Source: a gamma proteobacterium endosymbiont of Lamellibrachia anaximandri
GTDB lineage: Bacteria > Pseudomonadota > Gammaproteobacteria > Chromatiales > Chromatiaceae
NCBI GenBank assembly: GCA_016756855.1
Contig: JAESPD010000027.1
Location: 1-48,789, forward strand
Length of the DNA stretch: 48,789 nucleotides
Direction of reading: 5' to 3'
Shown here: positions 14,814 to 22,853 of the stretch, piece by piece
Numbering within the stretch: position 1 is the stretch's first letter
Layout: each line of letters starts with the position of its first letter
The notes under the pieces: model-generated
The model's database searches: none
Told to the model about the DNA's origin: nothing
Seen by the model: only the letters and a program-made list of their open reading frames with translations
Made by a program: the position numbers and the translations under genes

Positions 14814-15895
14814 TGGCCTTTGTTCCGCAGGCAACGATTGACCATCGGGCACTGCGACATAATCTGCAAAGGGTTCGTGAGACTGCACCAGAGAGCCGGG
14901 TCTGGGCGGTGATCAAAGCCAATGCCTATGGTCATGGCATGGAGCGAGTCGCTGCAACGCTGCAGGCAGCGGATGGTTTTGCCGTGGCCCGCATCGAAGA
15001 GGCGCAGCGGCTGAGACAGGCTGGTGTAAAAAAGCCGATCCTGATCCTGGAAGGTGTCTTTTCAGCGGAGGATGTCCAGTCTGCATCCGTGAACGGTTTC
15101 CAACTGACTGTCCATCACTTACAACAGGTTGAGTTGCTTGAAACGACGCAACTCAACTTCCCTGTTGAATGTTGGCTAAAAGTGGATACCGGCATGCACC
15201 GCCTCGGATTTTCGCCGAGTCAGCTTAGTGAAGCTGCAACGCGGCTGCAGAAGGTTAATGGGGTGGGTGATCTGCATCTCATGACCCACCTGGCGAACGC
15301 GGATGACCGGAATGATCCGGCCAGTCTGAAACAGTGCGAACGCTTCGACAGGCTTACACTCTCTTCCTACACTGATCTTTCGATCGCCAATTCAGCGGGT
15401 CTGCTGGCCTTTGAAGAGACCCATCGTGACTGGGTCCGGCCTGGCATCATGCTCTATGGTGTCTCTCCCTTTCAGCGCTCCATCGGAACGGATGAGGGGC
15501 TGCAACCTGTGATGACCTTCAGTAGCCGGGTATTGACGCTGAACCACTGCAACGCCGGTGACCGTGTCGGCTATGGCGGTACCTTTGAGTGCCCTGAGTC
15601 GATGCCGGTTGCGGTGATTGGTGTGGGTTATGGTGATGGCTATCCCCGCCATGCAAAGCCCGGTTCGCCGGTCTTGATCCGCAACCAACGGCTGCCCCTG
15701 ATCGGTCGGGTTTCAATGGATATGATCTGCGTCGATGCCAGGGCCTTGCCGGACCTGCAGATTGGAGAGGAAGTTGTGCTTTGGGGCGCAGGTTTGCCGG
15801 TGGAGTTGATTGCGCAATCGTCCGACACCATTGCCTATGAGTTGCTGTGTGGTATTACCGGTCGTGTTGATTTCATCGATGTGGAAAAGGATTAG
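14813..15895 (+). CDS. alr: Alanine racemase
   Basis: A 360-residue PLP enzyme making D-alanine for peptidoglycan. The PLP lysine lies in AVIKANAYGHG near residue 33. The second-base Tyr lies in the C-terminal half (RVGYGGTFECPE), and the family signature IGRVSMDMICVD is present. The ATG at 14813 overlaps the dnaB stop (TGATG), so the pair is translationally coupled, a common gammaproteobacterial order. radA follows after 2 bases. Confidence 0.96.
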   Translation: MAFVPQATIDHRALRHNLQRVRETAPESRVWAVIKANAYGHGMERVAATLQAADGFAVARIEEAQRLRQAGVKKPILILEGVFSAEDVQSASVNGFQLTVHHLQQVELLETTQLNFPVECWLKVDTGMHRLGFSPSQLSEAATRLQKVNGVGDLHLMTHLANADDRNDPASLKQCERFDRLTLSSYTDLSIANSAGLLAFEETHRDWVRPGIMLYGVSPFQRSIGTDEGLQPVMTFSSRVLTLNHCNAGDRVGYGGTFECPESMPVAVIGVGYGDGYPRHAKPGSPVLIRNQRLPLIGRVSMDMICVDARALPDLQIGEEVVLWGAGLPVELIAQSSDTIAYELLCGITGRVDFIDVEKD

Positions 15896-15897
15896 TT

Positions 15898-17274
15898 GTG
15901 GCACAGGGAATAAAGAAGAACAGTAAATCGGTCTATGTTTGCAGCGCTTGTGGAGGCTCCTTTCCCAAATGGGCGGGGCAGTGTCCCGACTGCAAGGCAT
16001 GGAATGTTCTGGAAGAGATGGCAGTAGCGCAAAAAGGGCCGGGCAGTGGCCGTTTTGCAGGTTATTCCGGCGCAGTGAGTCCTGAGATATATTCCCTTGC
16101 CGCAGTGCAGGCGAACCAGGAGATCCGTGTCCCCTCAGGCAGCAAAGAGTTGGATCGGGTGCTTGGCGGAGGATTGGTCTACGGCTCGGTGATACTGCTG
16201 GGGGGAGACCCGGGTATCGGTAAATCCACGCTCCTGATCCAGACGCTGGCACAGCTCTCGGTCTCCATGCAGACGCTCTACGTTTCCGGGGAGGAGTCGC
16301 CTCGCCAGATCGCCCTGCGGGCGCAGCGTCTTGGACTGCCGGTGGATGAGCTTCGCCTGCTGCCTGAGACCTGCGTGGAGCGGATTATCGCCTCTGCGGA
16401 AAAAGAGAAACCGGCAGTCATGGTGGTCGACTCGATTCAGACCATGTTTACTGAACAGTTGCAGTCCGCTCCGGGTTCGGTCTCCCAGGTCAGAGAGGCT
16501 ACCGCGCAGCTGGTTCATTTCGCCAAGCGAAGCGGCACTGCGGTTTTTCTGGTCGGACATGTCACCAAGGAAGGCAATCTGGCAGGTCCCAGGGTACTGG
16601 AGCACATGGTGGATACCGTGCTCTATTTCGAGGGTGAGGCGGGCAGTCAGTTCCGCCTCATCCGTACTATCAAAAACCGTTTCGGCGCGGTCAACGAGCT
16701 GGGTGTGTTTGCCATGACCGAGCGGGGGCTGAAAGAGGTGAGCAACCCCTCGGCGATCTTCCTCTCCCGACATACAGAAGCGGTGCCCGGCAGTGTGATT
16801 CTGGTGACTCGGGAGGGCACCCGGCCGCTGCTGGTGGAGGCGCAGGCACTGGTGGATGAGAGTCCGCTGGCCAATCCTCGGCGCGTTACCCTGGGCCTGG
16901 AACAGAACCGTCTCTCCATGTTGCTCGCGGTGCTGCATCGGCATTGTGGCATCAGCATGTTCGACCAGGATGTCTATGTGAACGTGGTCGGCGGGGTGCG
17001 CATCACCGAGACCGCGGCGGATCTGGCAGTATTGCTGGCGGTGCTTTCCAGTTTTCGCGGCAATTCATTGGAGACAGGCTTGGTGACCTTTGGCGAGGTG
17101 GGTCTGACCGGCGAGATCCGGCCGGTGCCAAATGGTCAGGAACGCCTGCGGGAAGCGGCCAAGCACGGCTTCAAAAGAGCAATCGTACCCAAAGCCAACG
17201 TGCCGAAACAGTTGGTCAAGGGGATTGAGGTCGTGCCGGTGGAACGCCTCTCTGAAGTGCTCGATGCAATCTAA
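15898..17274 (+). CDS. radA: DNA repair protein RadA
   Basis: A 458-residue protein from a GTG start immediately after alr. In order: a C4 zinc finger (CSACGGSFPKWAGQCPDC, about residues 18-35), a RecA-like ATPase with Walker A GGDPGIGKST, the RadA-specific KNRFG motif, and a C-terminal Lon-protease-like domain. RadA is a branch-migration helicase in recombinational repair. All parts are intact. No terminator is obvious after the stop. Confidence 0.97.
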   Translation: MAQGIKKNSKSVYVCSACGGSFPKWAGQCPDCKAWNVLEEMAVAQKGPGSGRFAGYSGAVSPEIYSLAAVQANQEIRVPSGSKELDRVLGGGLVYGSVILLGGDPGIGKSTLLIQTLAQLSVSMQTLYVSGEESPRQIALRAQRLGLPVDELRLLPETCVERIIASAEKEKPAVMVVDSIQTMFTEQLQSAPGSVSQVREATAQLVHFAKRSGTAVFLVGHVTKEGNLAGPRVLEHMVDTVLYFEGEAGSQFRLIRTIKNRFGAVNELGVFAMTERGLKEVSNPSAIFLSRHTEAVPGSVILVTREGTRPLLVEAQALVDESPLANPRRVTLGLEQNRLSMLLAVLHRHCGISMFDQDVYVNVVGGVRITETAADLAVLLAVLSSFRGNSLETGLVTFGEVGLTGEIRPVPNGQERLREAAKHGFKRAIVPKANVPKQLVKGIEVVPVERLSEVLDAI

Positions 17275-17289
17275 ATCTCTTTTAACTCA

Positions 17290-17328
17290 AGTTTCGGAGT
17301 TAGTGCTGATGGTTGGCATGGGGTGTGG
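17290..17328. repeat. Dispersed repeat, copy 1
   Basis: AGTTTCG-15 bases-GTTGGCATGGGGTGTGG, matching copy 2 at 22496-22534 with no gaps at 32 of 39 positions, including an identical 17-base core. It lies between radA and an SGNH gene. It could be a relic of a small mobile or palindromic element. Confidence 0.7.
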
Positions 17329-17419
17329 TTTAAATAACCACTTGCTTGCAGCCGGATAGTTTATTACGGATAATTTCCGGGTTTCTTTGGCCGTAGATGT
17401 GTCAACAAAGAGGTTTTCG

Positions 17420-18574
17420 ATGCGAAGTTTTTTCAAGAATGTGCTTGCAATGGCGATTGGGCTTGGGATTACCCTTCTTGTGCTTGAAGTAGTCCTGCGA
17501 ACTACTCACCTGTTGGATGCACATACCGGCTATTCTGAACCGCATCCCCTCTATGGCTGGAAACTTGCGGCTGGCCGTGACTACTGGGCCGAACTGGAGG
17601 GTGGCCATGCCGAAGGTGTAATCAACAGCTATGGCTGGCGTGACAGGGAGTGGCAGAAAGAGAAAGACGAAGGCGTCTATCGTGTTGCCATAGTGGGGGA
17701 CAGTTTTGTGGAAGCGCTGCAGGTGGAGGAAGAGGTAACTTTCACCAGGGAGGCGGAGCAACTGCTGAATGATGAAGGCCAAAAAGTCGAGCTGATGAAC
17801 TTCGGTCGTTCCGGCGCCACCACGACAGAGGAATTTCTTTTTATTCGCGAAGAGGTCATGGATTTTAAACCCGACCTGGTTGTCGTCGTGTTTTTTCCCT
17901 ATAACGATATCCGGGATATGGACCCTGATCTGACCCATGACACTATACGGCCATTTGCCACCTTTGATGCAGATGGCAATCTGACAATAGATACTTCTTT
18001 TACAGAGACCAGAAGTTACGCTTTGAAATCGGCAATTAACCCGATGAAGCAATCATCGGCACTGGTTAGCTTGATGGCTACACAGTACAACCAGTTGAGA
18101 GGTGCATTTTCCAAGAAGGCCAAGAGTGGCGATGTTAGCAGCCAGGAAGAGTTGTTGATAAAGAAAGGTTTTCTGAGCCTTGCCACGGATTCCCCAGTTC
18201 CTGATTTCGAAAGGGCTTACGCTCTCAATAAACGCATGCTGCACGAGATCAAGGTGCTTGTCGAAAAGGGTGGTGCGAAGTTTCTGTTGATGAACCTTCC
18301 CTTTGCAACCCTGAAGCCGGAGATCGAAGCAGATTATAAGCGGGTGGACGATACATTCGACCACACCTATTTCGATAAGGATCTTGCAAAGTTTGCTCAG
18401 GATGAGGGGATCGATTTTCTCCCGTTGGAAGATTCATTCCGAGTTTTTTGGCAAGCCAATGATCTGGATATACTACCTGGTCATTTCAATGACGTTGGTC
18501 ATCAATTAGCCGGGAAATTGCTTGCAGAAGCAATAAAATCCGTGAAAGTTCGCTCAATGGTAGAAGACCGCTAA
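17420..18574 (+). CDS. Membrane-anchored SGNH-hydrolase-like protein of carbamoyltransferase/SxtJ clusters
   Basis: The ATG at 17420 has a strong ribosome binding site (AAAGAGG) and gives 384 residues; the TTG-started frame to 17387 is less likely. Residues about 8-27 are a membrane anchor. SGNH-type features are IVGDSFVEAL (nucleophile Ser), NFGRSGATTTEE, and GHFNDVGHQLAGKLL (catalytic His region). Related proteins commonly sit in the same operon as carbamoyltransferase, SxtJ and DUF5989 genes, where they probably act on an exported sugar or lipid. Here it faces those genes from the opposite strand across a strong hairpin. Its substrate is unknown. Confidence 0.75.
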   Translation: MRSFFKNVLAMAIGLGITLLVLEVVLRTTHLLDAHTGYSEPHPLYGWKLAAGRDYWAELEGGHAEGVINSYGWRDREWQKEKDEGVYRVAIVGDSFVEALQVEEEVTFTREAEQLLNDEGQKVELMNFGRSGATTTEEFLFIREEVMDFKPDLVVVVFFPYNDIRDMDPDLTHDTIRPFATFDADGNLTIDTSFTETRSYALKSAINPMKQSSALVSLMATQYNQLRGAFSKKAKSGDVSSQEELLIKKGFLSLATDSPVPDFERAYALNKRMLHEIKVLVEKGGAKFLLMNLPFATLKPEIEADYKRVDDTFDHTYFDKDLAKFAQDEGIDFLPLEDSFRVFWQANDLDILPGHFNDVGHQLAGKLLAEAIKSVKVRSMVEDR

Positions 18575-18621
18575 TCCCCGCCCAGTCTTTCGTTTCGTTC
18601 TCTGATTCCAACGAACACTTC

Positions 18622-18662
18622 AGTTAAATCACCCCCCCAGCCATGCTGGAGGTGATTTAACT
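18622..18662. terminator. Bidirectional terminator-like hairpin between convergent genes
   Basis: AGTTAAATCACC pairs perfectly with GGTGATTTAACT, and inside it CCAGC pairs with GCTGG around CAT. It lies between the SGNH gene (+) and the DUF5989 gene (-). A/T pairs at the stem base give a short U-tract in both directions. Confidence 0.75.
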
Positions 18663-18719
18663 GTTGATCATGCACAGAGCGGGGATCTCCCCCCCCGGAC
18701 TCCATGCAGCATCAGCGGT

Positions 18720-18872
18720 TTAAAACAGAGTATAGATAAAAGGCGCGACGGCAGATCCCTGAGACAGCACCACCAGAACGCCGAGCAGGAGCATGATGAT
18801 GATGATGGGCGCAAGCCAGAACTTCTTGCGCTCTTTCATAAAACCGAAAAGGTCTTTGATTAGGTCGATCAT
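18720..18872 (-). CDS. Small DUF5989-type membrane protein
   Basis: A 50-residue protein starting MIDLIKDLFGFMKERKKFWL, with one membrane helix (about residues 21-39) and ending in VAPFIYTLF. The ATG overlaps the stop of the SxtJ-like gene (TAATG). This is the typical companion of carbamoyltransferase and SxtJ genes and corresponds to DUF5989. Its role is unknown; a small subunit or assembly factor is an inference. A longer overlapping frame (18712-18966) is a shadow. Confidence 0.85.
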   Translation of the reverse strand: MIDLIKDLFGFMKERKKFWLAPIIIIMLLLGVLVVLSQGSAVAPFIYTLF

Positions 18873-19276
18873 TAGTAGGGGTTCTCCAAGCTCTTTTTGT
18901 CGGGCGTGTGGCTGTCGATGCGGTAGGATTTGGCATCCGCATCATACTTGCGCCGCATGGGGTCATTGAACAGCCGCATGATCAGACCTGCCGGGAAGAA
19001 CACCAGGAAAAAAATGATGCCGAGGATCAGCGGAGTGGTGATCTTGCTCATCATCAGGCCGAACTTCATCCACACCTTGTAGACGGGGCCTAACGAGTTG
19101 GGAGCCAGCAGTGCCCAGACGGCCAATATCCCAGCCAGAACCCAGGGCCAAAGCGGGATACTGATATCCAGCAGCCAGGGGAAGAAGAGACCGAAGATGA
19201 CTGCGATGATGCCGCCCGTTACCAGGCCGAATTCCCGCAGTCCTTTTTTGTCGAGTTCAGGTATTGTGTGTTCCAT
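18872..19276 (-). CDS. SxtJ-family membrane protein
   Basis: A 134-residue protein with three to four membrane helices (about 17-35, 40-58, 75-100). It ends with a charged cytoplasmic-type tail (RRKYDADAKSYRIDSHTPDKKSLENPY) typical of the family. It lies 9 bases after the carbamoyltransferase and overlaps the next small gene, so the three form one operon. The family takes its name from a saxitoxin-cluster gene, but most members sit beside carbamoyltransferases in polysaccharide-type loci. Biochemical function is not established. Confidence 0.85.
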   Translation of the reverse strand: MEHTIPELDKKGLREFGLVTGGIIAVIFGLFFPWLLDISIPLWPWVLAGILAVWALLAPNSLGPVYKVWMKFGLMMSKITTPLILGIIFFLVFFPAGLIMRLFNDPMRRKYDADAKSYRIDSHTPDKKSLENPY

Positions 19277-19285
19277 TGTTACAGA

Positions 19286-21133
19286 TCAATCCAGTTCGAA
19301 TTCGTCTTTCCAGGAGTCGTCTTTTTCCCACTTGGGCTGTTCCGACTTGGACATCAAGTGGTTTTCAATCACCAGATAGTCCATTTCAGTGCGCATAAAA
19401 CAGCGGTAGGCATCCTCCGGCGTACAGACGATGGGTTCGCCACGGACGTTGAACGACGTGTTGATGACTATCGGGCAATCCGTCTTCGACTCGAAGCTCT
19501 TGATCAGATCGTAATAACGCGGGTTGGTCTCCGGATGTACGGTCTGCAGACGAGCGGAATAATCCACGTGGGTGATGGAGGGGATCTCAGAGCGCGGCAC
19601 GTTGAGTTTTTCGATGCCGAACAGTTGCTGCTGCTGCTCGCTCATCGGGATGCGCTTATCCTCGTGCACCGGCGCCACGATCAGCATATAGGGACTGACG
19701 TGTTTGTCGCTGTCGAACTCAAAGAACTCCGAGACGCGGTCGTGGGCCACAGAGGGGGCAAAAGGGCGGAACGACTCGCGATACTTGATCTTGAGATTCA
19801 TCACCGACTGCATCTTCTTGCTGCGGGGGTCGCCGATGATAGAGCGTCCGCCGAGGGCGCGGGGTCCGAACTCCATGCGCCCCTGCATCCAGCCGACCAC
19901 ATTTTCGCTGTCCAGTATCCCGGCCAGTTTGGGCATCAGCTCACTGTCATCCAGACGTTCATACTTGGCGCCCACTGAATCCAGATAGGCGGTAATCTCA
20001 TCGTCGGCGTAACGGGGACCCAGATAGGAGCCCTGCATGCTGTCGTGCTTATCGACCGTGCGCTCGTTGTCCAGATACTCGTGCCAGACAGACATGGCCG
20101 CACCCAGGGCGCCGCCGGCGTCGCCGGCTGCGGGCTGGATCCAGATATCCTTGAACGGGCCTTCCCGCAACAGACGGCCATTGGAGACGCAGTTGAGGGC
20201 CACGCCGCCTGCCAGACAGAGGTAATCGGTCTGCAGCTCTTTGTGCGCTGTGTTGGCGAGTTTGAGCACGATCTCCTCGGTGACCGCCTGGATGGAGCGG
20301 GCGATATCCATCTCGCGCTGTGTCACCGGAGTCTCCGGAGTACGGGGCGATCCGCCGAACAGCTTGTCCATGTTCTCGTTGGTCATGGTCAGGCCGTTGG
20401 CATAGTTGAAATACTTCATGTCCATGCGGAAGGTGCCGTCTTCCTTCACATCGAGCAGGTTGTCGAGGATCAGGTCGACATAGACGGGCTCCCCGTAGGG
20501 CGCCAGCCCCATCAGCTTATACTCGCCGGAGTTGACCCTGAAGCCGGTAAAATAGGTGAAGGCGGAGTAGAGCAGGCCGAGAGAGTGGGGGAAGTCGATC
20601 TCCCACTGAGGCGTGAGCTTCTTGCCGTCGCCGAGCCAGACCGTGGAAGTGGCCCATTCACCGACGCCATCCAGGCACATGACAGCGGCCTTTTCGAAGG
20701 GGCTGGGATAGAAAGCGGAAGCGGCGTGAGACTGGTGGTGCTGAGTAAACAGCAGACTGGGTATCTCAGTGGGCTTGCACTCCCCGATCTTCGCCAGTTC
20801 CTTCTTGAGAAGATCCTTGAGGAAGAGTTTTTCCCGCAGCCAGACGGGCATAGCCGCAGCGAAAGAGCGAAAGCCGCTGGGCGCGTAAGCGAGATAGGTC
20901 TCAAGCAGACGCTCGAACTTGATCAGGGGTTTGTCGTAGAAAACCACATGATCGACATCGTCGAGGGAGAGGTCCGCATGGTCGAGGCAGAAGCGAACCG
21001 CGTGCTGCGGGAAACGCTCGTCATGCTTCTTGCGCGAGAAACGCTCTTCCTGGGCGGCTGCTGTGACCTTTCCGTCTTGGACCAGGGCCGCCGCGCTATC
21101 GTGATAAAACGCTGAAATTCCTAAAATGTTCAT
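19286..21133 (-). CDS. Carbamoyltransferase, NodU/CmcH family
   Basis: A 615-residue enzyme of full family length. The N-terminal Kae1-like domain contains the metal/active-site motif HHQSHAASAF (near residue 132) and a glycine-rich LAGGVALNCVSNG. The C-terminal domain (about 380-600) has the family signature MEFGPRALGGRSIIGDPR and ends INTSFNVRGEPIVCTPEDA. Such enzymes transfer a carbamoyl group from carbamoyl phosphate, via carbamoyl-AMP, to a hydroxyl of a sugar or secondary metabolite. It is the first gene of an operon with SxtJ and DUF5989 genes. Its first 38 codons recur exactly at bases 1-115, on the same strand. Confidence 0.93.
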   Translation of the reverse strand: MNILGISAFYHDSAAALVQDGKVTAAAQEERFSRKKHDERFPQHAVRFCLDHADLSLDDVDHVVFYDKPLIKFERLLETYLAYAPSGFRSFAAAMPVWLREKLFLKDLLKKELAKIGECKPTEIPSLLFTQHHQSHAASAFYPSPFEKAAVMCLDGVGEWATSTVWLGDGKKLTPQWEIDFPHSLGLLYSAFTYFTGFRVNSGEYKLMGLAPYGEPVYVDLILDNLLDVKEDGTFRMDMKYFNYANGLTMTNENMDKLFGGSPRTPETPVTQREMDIARSIQAVTEEIVLKLANTAHKELQTDYLCLAGGVALNCVSNGRLLREGPFKDIWIQPAAGDAGGALGAAMSVWHEYLDNERTVDKHDSMQGSYLGPRYADDEITAYLDSVGAKYERLDDSELMPKLAGILDSENVVGWMQGRMEFGPRALGGRSIIGDPRSKKMQSVMNLKIKYRESFRPFAPSVAHDRVSEFFEFDSDKHVSPYMLIVAPVHEDKRIPMSEQQQQLFGIEKLNVPRSEIPSITHVDYSARLQTVHPETNPRYYDLIKSFESKTDCPIVINTSFNVRGEPIVCTPEDAYRCFMRTEMDYLVIENHLMSKSEQPKWEKDDSWKDEFELD

Positions 21134-21145
21134 TCCCGAACTCTA
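21019..21145. repeat. Second copy of the 127-bp exact repeat
   Basis: Identical to bases 1-127, covering the first 38 codons and 12 upstream bases of the carbamoyltransferase gene. The upstream sequences differ completely from 21146 onward. Confidence 0.95.
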
Positions 21146-21270
21146 GTGTTTGGTCAGTAAGACCCAGTGAAATGGATGGGCTTGGTTGCGTGCTCCATGT
21201 TACACCAACGAAGCCGTTACCATGATAGCGTGCAATCTATGTATTACTTTAAGTTCGGGCAACTACATAA

Positions 21271-21642
21271 CTAAGCCAGCGCCTCCAGTTCCCTTTCGAG
21301 CAGCTCTGCATCGCCGGTGTTGAGTTCGACCAGGCGTCGAAGATGGGTGATGCTCTCCATATCGATGGTGTTGCAAAGAAAACCGATCGTACCGTCCCCA
21401 ATGTGTGCTTGACTGGCCTGCATCCTGATTCGTGTCTCCGTATCACCAAGTTTGATATCCAACTCAACGGACTGATCCGGTTGGCCGCTCCAGTCAGCTG
21501 GGCAGACCGCCAGCGCCCCTTTTAACGATAGGTCGACCAATGTTGTTTCATATGATTTATCGCCCACCGATATGCGCATTGGCGCATCAAAAAGGACACG
21601 CCTGAAGCGGCGGCGCTCTTCCGATTTTCCTGAAGTGGTCAT
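21271..21642 (-). CDS. PilZ-domain protein
   Basis: A 123-residue single-domain protein. The cyclic-di-GMP-binding PilZ signature is visible as RRRFRRV near residue 12 and DLSLKG near residue 37. It probably binds c-di-GMP and transmits it to motility or exopolysaccharide machinery. The ATG overlaps the stop of the upstream FHA gene by four bases (ATGA), so the pair is translationally coupled. The adjacent flagellar regulon and carbamoyltransferase operon are both plausible targets. Confidence 0.88.
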   Translation of the reverse strand: MTTSGKSEERRRFRRVLFDAPMRISVGDKSYETTLVDLSLKGALAVCPADWSGQPDQSVELDIKLGDTETRIRMQASQAHIGDGTIGFLCNTIDMESITHLRRLVELNTGDAELLERELEALA

Positions 21643-22337
21643 TGTGTCTGGCTCCCTATTTGATGAAATTGCATTTCGGTCCCGCCGACATGGATGAGGT
21701 CGCCATCCTGTAGCAAACGTGATTCTTCTCCAATTTTTTCGTCATTAATGCTGGGTGATACGGGGCCTTCAAGATGGGACAGGAAATAGCCGTCGTTGCG
21801 CAGAGCAATAATGGCGCAGTCGCTACCGGCATGCCCGATACGGGTGAGATTATGATTCAATGGGATGACCCTGCCAATATGGTCGCCGCTCATGATCTGT
21901 AACATGCCTTCATGCGGTAATGAGGAATCAGTAGCGGTAGCCGGGTCGATATTTGGAAAGATGTTCCAGATTTCATCCTCGTCCCCTGTCTTTTTCTCTT
22001 CCTCAGTGATATCGGCTGCTTCGGTACGCAGGTTCCCTCCCGGTTCGAGAGTGTCTTCGGCGTAGGAGAGGGTATGTTTGCCGATCTGAATGACATCCCC
22101 ATGCACAAGATCGGTTGTTTCAACGACCCTGTGATTGATGAGAACCGGATGGTTTTTATCTTGCGCTATGAGATGCGAGCCTGTTTCATCCAAATGGATG
22201 AGTATTTGTTTTGGTGCCAGTGCCAGGCTGTCGATGAAAAACGTGCAGTTGCTATCCCTGCCGATAAGGGTGTCGCCTTGGGCAAGATGGTGGACATCGA
22301 TGATACGGCCTTTGAAAGAGAGGGTTAGCTTGGGCAT
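21639..22337 (-). CDS. Protein with two FHA domains
   Basis: The ATG at 22337 gives 232 residues; a GTG 12 bases earlier is possible. The N-terminal FHA domain spans about residues 5-95 (LIGRDSNCTFFIDS; HGDVIQIGKHTL). An acidic linker follows, and a second FHA-like domain covers about 145-230 (IGHAGSDCAIIA; LLQDGDLIHVGG). FHA domains bind phosphothreonine peptides. No kinase is encoded next to it, so the phosphorylated partner is unknown. It is coupled to the PilZ gene, which suggests a small regulatory module joining phosphorylation and c-di-GMP. Confidence 0.85.
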   Translation of the reverse strand: MPKLTLSFKGRIIDVHHLAQGDTLIGRDSNCTFFIDSLALAPKQILIHLDETGSHLIAQDKNHPVLINHRVVETTDLVHGDVIQIGKHTLSYAEDTLEPGGNLRTEAADITEEEKKTGDEDEIWNIFPNIDPATATDSSLPHEGMLQIMSGDHIGRVIPLNHNLTRIGHAGSDCAIIALRNDGYFLSHLEGPVSPSINDEKIGEESRLLQDGDLIHVGGTEMQFHQIGSQTQ

Positions 22338-22853
22338 GGAATAACTCACTGCAATATACTGCGCTGGGGGATAGTAAAGAGTATTTTTCGGACGGTATCA
22401 ACTACCTGAACTACTGTGAATCAACGTCTCTGGCTTTTGATCTGCCCAGTTTGCCTATAGCAGGGGCCACAGGCGGACCTGATCTCGCGAACCAGAGTTT
22501 CGGGATTCGCGGTAATAGTTGGCATGGGGTGTGGCTTTTCTGAATGTGACAAACATAGGGCGCAACCTGCGCACCACGATTACTCACACTGCGCCAACAT
22601 TTGGATGATGCTGTTTGTTGGCGAATTGCACTTTAAAATTAACGAGATAACTCTTTATCCTAGTGGCGTTTCTTAGTGTGACATATTTTTGACATTCTAC
22701 TGATTTACTGCTTAACTCTGCGTCAAAGGTTGGCATCAAATTAAATTTGTGTCCGAATAATCAATAATCTGAATATAGTTATATCTGGTGACCAGTGATT
22801 TTCTGGCGGCAACTCAATAATTCATCAATTCATCTTAATGGAGTCGGAGTGCA
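22338..22853. other. Intergenic region upstream of fleQ with a small repeat element
   Basis: About 500 bases between the divergent FHA gene and fleQ, with no supported reading frame. It contains copy 2 of the dispersed repeat (22496-22534). Around this, near-matching inverted ends, GTTGGC at 22518-22523 and GCCAAC at 22593-22598, could bound a MITE-like unit of about 87 bases with an internal GGCGCA/TGCGCC hairpin. The AT-rich right half (22600-22850) probably holds the fleQ promoter, though I see no convincing sigma-54 site there. Confidence 0.5.
22496..22534. repeat. Dispersed repeat, copy 2
   Basis: Matches 17290-17328 at 32 of 39 positions with an identical 17-base core, GTTGGCATGGGGTGTGG. 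It is part of a possible short palindromic element reaching about 22601. Confidence 0.7.

Noticed and set aside
18712-18966. An 84-codon minus-strand frame at the end of the SxtJ gene
   Set aside because: The DUF5989 frame at 18720-18872, overlapping the SxtJ stop, fits a known family and its gene order; the longer frame does not.
20045-21115. A 356-codon open frame on the plus strand opposite the carbamoyltransferase gene
   Set aside because: It mirrors the codon pattern of the well-supported gene on the other strand and shows no recognisable family.
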